From positions 1 through 9,399 of the forward strand of contig DATKWV010000191.1 in assembly GCA_035529405.1 (NCBI GenBank): 9,399 nucleotides of DNA. Direction: 5' to 3'. The translations under genes and the position numbers were made by a program. Within the stretch, counting starts at the first letter, position 1. The number at the start of each line of letters is the position of its first letter. This DNA is from DATKWV01 sp035529405. Lineage in GTDB: Bacteria > Planctomycetota > Phycisphaerae > Sedimentisphaerales > Anaerobacaceae. The notes beneath the pieces are model-generated. The model worked only from the letters and a program-made list of their open reading frames with translations. It made no database searches and was not told where the DNA came from. This document shows positions 6,851 to 9,399 of the stretch, piece by piece.

Positions 6851-6946
6851 GTTGCAGTGCAGGGTTGCTGTTTTTCTGGAAAATCAACAGCGACGGTCTT
6901 ATAATAGTTGCCGGCTGCAAGCAGGTTTTTTTGGAGAAAAAAGAAT

Positions 6947-7411
6947 ATGATAGAACAAATTAAGGGTCAGGTTACGGCCGGCAAGGGCCGGTATGCCATT
7001 GTTGTCAGCAGGTTTAACGAATTTATTACCAGCAAGCTTCTCGACGGCGCAACCGACGCACTGAAACGTCACGGGGCCTCCGAGGAGCAGGTAGCGGTTG
7101 TGTGGGTTCCCGGCGCCTGTGAAATTACCATCGCTGCAAAAAAACTGGCGCAAAGCGGCAAATACGTCGCTGTTATATGCCTCGGTGCGGTAATACAGGG
7201 CCAGAGCCGCCATTACGATTATGTCTGTCAGCAGGTCGCCCGCGGTATTGCGCAGATAAATTATGATTGCGCGGTGCCTGCCATATTCGGCATATTGACC
7301 TGTGACAGCCTCCAGCAGGCCATAGAAAGAGCCGGAACAAAAATGGGCAATGCCGGTGCCGAGGCTGCCGTTACAGCAATGGAAACGGTCAATGTCCTGC
7401 AGCAGATTTGA
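6947..7411 (+). CDS. ribH: 6,7-dimethyl-8-ribityllumazine synthase
   Basis: Condenses 5-amino-6-ribitylamino-uracil with 3,4-dihydroxy-2-butanone-4-phosphate to give lumazine, the penultimate step of riboflavin synthesis. Family members form pentamers, often 60-mer capsids. The 154 residues match the usual length. Seen: SRFNEFITSKLLDGA (21-35) with the stacking aromatic, VPGACEI (54-60), LGAVIQGQSRHYDYV (79-93) with catalytic H89, FGILT (114-118) and RAGTKMGNAGAEAA (128-141) with phosphate-binding R128. The usual GN[KR]G motif is GNAG here, a small departure. Start chosen at the ATG at 6947 because GGAG at 6933-6936 is ten bases upstream; an earlier in-frame ATG at 6908 has no ribosome site and would add unconserved residues. 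First gene of a probable ribH-nusB unit, 66 bases ahead of nusB. Confidence 0.96.
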   Translation: MIEQIKGQVTAGKGRYAIVVSRFNEFITSKLLDGATDALKRHGASEEQVAVVWVPGACEITIAAKKLAQSGKYVAVICLGAVIQGQSRHYDYVCQQVARGIAQINYDCAVPAIFGILTCDSLQQAIERAGTKMGNAGAEAAVTAMETVNVLQQI

Positions 7412-7466
7412 TAAAAGTCCTGTTTAACACGACCACAGCAAAAGTAAATATCGCTAATGTATCTTT

Positions 7467-7480
7467 AGGACCTGCAGGTG
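7467..7480 (+). promoter_or_regulatory. Shine-Dalgarno and GTG start of nusB
   Basis: AGGA (7467-7470) stands seven bases before a GTG (7478-7480). The following codons read DKRTRARELA, the conserved NusB N-terminus, so GTG is the start. No upstream in-frame ATG competes. Confidence 0.8.
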
Positions 7481-7891
7481 GATAAAAGAACAAGGGCCAG
7501 AGAATTAGCTGTGCAGGCGATTTATCAGCTCGATGTTCAGGGCCCTGATTTGCTCGAATACTTAGGTCAGTTTTTTATTGAGAACGAACCGGACGATTCT
7601 ATCCGCACCCTTGCCGCAGACTGGACAACCGGAACCTGGGAGAACCTGGCGGCCTGTGACGAACTTATTGTCGGTTCGGCGTTAAAGTGGCGGTTGTCCC
7701 GGCTGGTGCCGGTTGACAGGAGTATTCTCAGATTGTCCGTTTATCAGTTGAAGTTCTGTCCCGAAATCCCGGCGCCGGTGGTGATAAACGAGGCTATAGA
7801 GCTGGCCAAAAAATTCGGGGCCGAGAAGTCACCGTCATTTGTTAACGGCGTGCTTGACGCAGTCCTGAACAGGTTAAAGAATCAGCATTAA
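7478..7891 (+). CDS. nusB: Transcription antitermination factor NusB
   Basis: A small all-helical RNA-binding protein that, with NusE (ribosomal protein S10), binds boxA in rRNA leaders and keeps RNA polymerase processive through rRNA operons. The 137 residues match family length. Conserved signatures are RTRARELAVQAIYQLD near the N-terminus (arginine-rich boxA-contacting helix), VDRSILRLSVYQL in the middle, and VINEAIELAKKFGAEKSP-SFVNGVLDAVLNRL near the C-terminus. Translation starts at GTG. It follows ribH, a gene order found in many bacterial phyla, and lies 44 bases before the parA-like gene, which may be in the same transcript. Confidence 0.95.
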   Translation: MDKRTRARELAVQAIYQLDVQGPDLLEYLGQFFIENEPDDSIRTLAADWTTGTWENLAACDELIVGSALKWRLSRLVPVDRSILRLSVYQLKFCPEIPAPVVINEAIELAKKFGAEKSPSFVNGVLDAVLNRLKNQH

Positions 7892-7935
7892 GCTGACTTG
7901 CTCTTGTTTGGTAGTCCAAATACCGGGTTGGTCGT

Positions 7936-8853
7936 ATGAGAACAATCGCAGTGCTGAACCAGAAAGGGGGAGTGGGAAAGACCACTACAGTGGTCAATAC
8001 CGCTGCTGCGCTTGCTTGTGCAGGTTGTAGAGTAGCTGTTATTGACCTGGACCCTCAGGCGCATTTGACGATTCACCTGGGCCTTGACACCGAGACAATT
8101 GAGGCCGGCTCATACAAAGTCATCACTCAATCTGCCGAATTTGAACAGGAAATCCTGCTGGTACGCCCGAACCTTTGGCTGCTGCCGGCCAACATTAACC
8201 TGGTGGGTGCCGAAAGCGAACTGGTCTCGGTGGTTGCCAGGGAAACTATCTTAAGGCAGGCGCTCAGTACCGCCGCCGATAAATTTGATTTCGCTTTTAT
8301 AGACTGCGCCCCGTCGCTGGGACTTTTGACACTCAATGCCATGGCCGCCGCCGATGAGATACTTATTCCGCTGCAGCCGCATTTTCTGGCGCTGCAGGGA
8401 TTCGGTAAATTGCTGCAGACGGTCGATATAGTCAATAAGAGAATCAACCCGAAACTGAAAGTAACGGGGATTTTACTTTGCATGTTCGACAGCAGGGCGT
8501 CTCTGCCGAACGAAGTCAAGGCTGATATCGAGCATTTCCTCGAAAAAGCCAGGTCTACAGCCTGTGCCTGGGCCCAGGCGCAGATTCTGCCGGTGCACAT
8601 CAGGCCGAACATAAAACTTGCCGAGGCACCGGGCTACGGAAAGACCATCTTCGAGTACGAGCCGGACTGTCACGGCGCCGAGGACTACAGAAAAGTGGCG
8701 GAGTTTATACGTAATCAGTCACAAACTGCCTCACCGCCACGGGAACAGCAAAGCCGGCATCAAATTGAAATCAGGTCTTTTTCATCACCGCCTGTCAGGA
8801 CACCATCTCCCGAACCCACACAGGCTGAAACTGCACAGGGACCGCTGCAGTAA
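7936..8853 (+). CDS. ParA/Soj-type ATPase with proline-rich C-terminal tail
   Basis: A 305-residue P-loop ATPase of the ParA/MinD (SIMIBI) class. These dimerise on ATP, coat nucleoid DNA or a membrane and position chromosome, plasmid or protein cargo. Seen: deviant Walker A KGGVGKTT (10-17) with signature K10 and K15, DLDPQAH after the second strand, Walker B-like FIDCAPSLG with D123, and the C-terminal IRPNIKLAEAPGYGKTI segment typical of chromosomal Soj/ParA proteins. The ATPase core ends near residue 261; residues 262-305 form a low-complexity tail rich in Pro, Ser, Gln and Glu that usual ParA proteins (about 250-260 residues) lack. No parB lies beside it; the next gene faces the other way. 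The start ATG has only a weak ribosome site (GGGTTGG), consistent with coupling to nusB. It may be chromosomal parA or an orphan ATPase that positions other cargo. Confidence 0.9.
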   Translation: MRTIAVLNQKGGVGKTTTVVNTAAALACAGCRVAVIDLDPQAHLTIHLGLDTETIEAGSYKVITQSAEFEQEILLVRPNLWLLPANINLVGAESELVSVVARETILRQALSTAADKFDFAFIDCAPSLGLLTLNAMAAADEILIPLQPHFLALQGFGKLLQTVDIVNKRINPKLKVTGILLCMFDSRASLPNEVKADIEHFLEKARSTACAWAQAQILPVHIRPNIKLAEAPGYGKTIFEYEPDCHGAEDYRKVAEFIRNQSQTASPPREQQSRHQIEIRSFSSPPVRTPSPEPTQAETAQGPLQ

Positions 8854-8889
8854 CACACCGACCATAACACCGCCTCACATTCCGGTGCC

Positions 8890-9399
8890 TTACAACAGTT
8901 GCTGAAAATTTGACAGAAGCTGCTTTATAAGGCCTAAAAACTTCGCAGCAAGGAAATAATCTATGACCCTGTAGTCGGCGGCCAATGTCAAGCTGACTTT
9001 TTTGCGAAGCTGTAAATTGCCTTTTTCGGCATCAACGGTTTGAATGATGTTGCCGACGGCCAGAATGGTGCTTGCCGGCAGCGGCACGATACCGATAAAT
9101 GAGTCAATACCATAAACCCCCAGATTGCTCAGCGCTATGGTTTCGTCCTCCATTTCCTGCAGTGTCAGTTTGTTGCTGAGGGCCTTTTCGGTAAGCAGTT
9201 TTTCCATCTGGGCTGTCTGGGGCAGGGATTTTGTATCAGCCCGCTTTATTACAGGCACTACAAGACCCTGTGGTGCGTTAACCGCAAAACCGACGTTGAT
9301 ATTGTCGGGGATTCTGATGTTGTGGCCGTCGAGCCTGCCCAGGACAAGGGGGTATTGCTTTGCCGCCAATGCCAGTGCGCGAATATAGAAGGCGTTTGT
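8890..9399 (-). CDS. 2-oxoacid dehydrogenase E2-type acyltransferase domain, C-terminal part, atypical active site
   Basis: The fragment (169 residues plus stop) is open to the window edge, so the N-terminal lipoyl and subunit-binding domains, if any, lie outside. E2 enzymes (PDH, OGDH, BCKDH) move acyl groups from lipoyl-lysine to CoA and form the core of the complex. Family matches include FYIRALALAAKQYP, INVGFAVNAPQGLVVPVIKRAD, TIALSNLGVYGIDSF and ILAVGNI. The active-site motif, normally D-H-R-x-x-D-G, reads D-Y-R-V-I-D-Y. The catalytic His is Tyr (codon TAC at 8971-8973), the Asp is kept, and the Gly is Tyr. The usual INPPQ is VPLPAS. The frame is intact and the flanks are conserved, so this is not evident decay. 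It may be a non-catalytic core subunit, comparable to mammalian E3-binding protein, or a diverged acyltransferase. It converges on parA with 36 bases between stops; only a 5-bp CACCG/CGGTG pairing is seen there. Confidence 0.85.
   Translation of the reverse strand, partial: TNAFYIRALALAAKQYPLVLGRLDGHNIRIPDNINVGFAVNAPQGLVVPVIKRADTKSLPQTAQMEKLLTEKALSNKLTLQEMEDETIALSNLGVYGIDSFIGIVPLPASTILAVGNIIQTVDAEKGNLQLRKKVSLTLAADYRVIDYFLAAKFLGLIKQLLSNFQQLL

Noticed and set aside
6908..6946. Longer ribH form starting at 6908
   Set aside because: No ribosome site, and the added 13 residues are unlike lumazine synthase. The ATG at 6947 has GGAG upstream.
6851..6946. FMN riboswitch ahead of ribH
   Set aside because: The leader of about 90 nt is too short and lacks the conserved RFN-element sequence blocks.
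8127..8612. 161-codon open frame antisense to parA
   Set aside because: The composition is that of a reverse-complement shadow and the parA frame is unmistakable.
9367..9369. TTG as the start of the E2-like protein
   Set aside because: The frame continues to base 9399 with family-like residues (TNAFYIRALA), so the gene is simply cut by the window edge.
1..9399. CRISPR array, insertion sequence, prophage or defence island
   Set aside because: No regularly spaced repeats, transposase, integrase, terminal inverted repeats or defence domains were seen on either strand.

Overview
The window reads as a stretch of ordinary bacterial chromosome of roughly balanced GC content. Most genes are housekeeping or central metabolism. 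A zinc-ribbon threonine synthase, a stand-alone isopropylmalate/homocitrate-synthase-like enzyme, a secreted ADP-ribosylglycohydrolase-family protein, a long TPR protein and REP-like dispersed repeats would fit an anaerobic Planctomycetota (Phycisphaerae-like) genome. That placement is inference from gene style only; no rRNA or other taxonomic marker is present.

Left part (1-5045), all on the minus strand. In transcription order: tRNA-Leu(UAA), a DRE-TIM metallolyase that may be a (Re)-citrate synthase, a HAD-family hydrolase, and an exported ADP-ribosylglycohydrolase-family protein. The three protein genes are spaced by 15 and 34 bases and look like one operon. A 322-base gap follows, holding small hairpins, a 16-bp tandem repeat and a likely promoter. 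Then comes threonine synthase (thrC), which runs off the left edge without its C-terminus.

Middle (5212-7411). A 474-residue TPR protein on the minus strand diverges from the plus-strand cluster ribH - nusB - parA. The 310-base divergent gap holds a plausible sigma-70-type promoter for ribH. ribH (lumazine synthase) next to nusB is a common bacterial arrangement.

Right edge (7478-9399). nusB starts with GTG behind a good Shine-Dalgarno. It is followed by an orphan ParA-type ATPase with a disordered-looking proline-rich tail. Converging on it from the right edge is the C-terminal part of a 2-oxoacid dehydrogenase E2-type acyltransferase domain, in which the normally invariant catalytic histidine is a tyrosine.

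I see no CRISPR array, insertion sequence, phage gene or defence cassette. The points most worth a second look are the degenerate E2 active site, the possible (Re)-citrate synthase, and a 24-bp exact repeat that forms the 3' end of two adjacent unrelated genes. Its second copy continues into a palindrome carrying the Shine-Dalgarno of the exported protein.
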